Shown here: positions 63,790 to 64,000 of the stretch, piece after piece
Layout of the letters: every line of letters starts with the position of its first letter
How positions within the stretch are numbered: position 1 is the stretch's first letter
Source of the DNA: Metridium senile
Taxonomy: Eukaryota; Cnidaria; Anthozoa; Actiniaria; Metridiidae
Direction: 5' to 3'
NCBI GenBank assembly: GCA_949775045.1
Contig: OX459102.1
Coordinates: forward strand, 11,173,593 to 11,237,592
Length of the DNA: 64,000 bases
Program-made: the position numbers and the translations under genes
Notes under the pieces: generated by a model
Databases searched by the model: none
Told to the model about the DNA's origin: nothing
The model's input: only the letters and a program-made list of their open reading frames with translations

Positions 63790-63950
63790 AATTAAATACG
63801 TCTTCTGTGTTTTCACGCGCTTATGAAATCGATGCGTTTGGGAGAATTTGAGAGCAGATTAGTCCAAACGCGATACGAAGTCGAGTGTTTGGACATGCTC
63901 GAGAATTCTCCCAAACGTATCGAGGTTTTCATAAGCAAGTGAAATAATTT
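63790..63950. repeat. Palindromic element
   Basis: TTGGGAGAATTTGAGAGCAG..CCAAACGCGATACG and inverse CTCGAGAATTCTCCCAA. Outer GCTTATGAAATCGATGCG / CGTATCGAGGTTTTCATAAG also pair. Organised like 34762-34908, sharing GGGAGAATT..GAGAGCAGAT. Confidence 0.75.
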
Positions 63951-64000
63951 ATAAAATAACCACGCGAAACGACAAAAAAATACCTTTCTATTCGTTTGAC

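Overview
The window is animal nuclear DNA: AT-rich, with GT-AG introns, Penelope-like and restriction-endonuclease-type retrotransposons, many short inverted-repeat DNA elements, and microsatellites. The protein families (PAN/apple plus chitin-binding secreted proteins, a RING-TRAF protein) and repeat style fit an invertebrate, most likely a cnidarian. That placement is an inference from gene and repeat content only. No prokaryotic or organellar features are seen.

Genes. All recognisable host genes lie on the minus strand. (1) A ten-exon gene can be assembled from 40321 down to 14754. All nine splice junctions join in frame and give a 679-residue product with a signal peptide, an acidic segment, a furin-type RSKR site and long helical, partly hydrophobic regions; I do not recognise the family. 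(2) A five-exon gene, 50430 down to 45699, encodes a 373-residue RING, TRAF-zinc-finger and MATH protein. (3) A family of small secreted PAN/apple plus Thr/Ser-rich linker plus chitin-binding proteins is present as copy B (7965-8687, leader exon ending at 11245) and as copy C, whose PAN exon (59234-59566) and leader exon (63576) are on the right while a matching chitin-binding half lies 16 kb away at 42884-43225. A third leader exon at 324 points to copy A beyond the left edge.

Mobile DNA. 0.7-5.8 kb: a near-intact Penelope-like element (reverse transcriptase plus GIY-YIG) with an inverted, 5'-truncated copy identical in protein, inside an (ATT)n array. 8.7-10.2 kb: a 1.44-kb hairpin element with TTAA target duplications in copy B's leader intron. 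12.6-14.7 kb: palindromic MITEs. 17.8-19.1 and 56-57.3 kb: 3' fragments of Dong/R4-like non-LTR elements ending in (AAT)n. 20.4-26.1 kb: a 5.7-kb inverted-repeat transposon fills intron 7 of the ten-exon gene and carries nested elements. 27.0-31.2 kb: nested inverted-repeat elements fill intron 6. 35-39.8 kb: a Mutator-like transposase fragment, several MITEs, and a Penelope 3' end with a hammerhead-like fold and a 15-bp target duplication in intron 1.

Tandem repeats: 18-bp arrays at 43.5 and 44.5 kb, adjacent 22-bp and 23-bp minisatellites at 51.7-52.5 kb, and a 90/107-bp GATGA-rich satellite at 53.3-55.05 kb broken by an insertion. The remaining stretches (5.8-7.9, 10.2-12.6, 57.3-59.1, 59.6-61.4, 62.8-63.5 kb) hold little that can be named.
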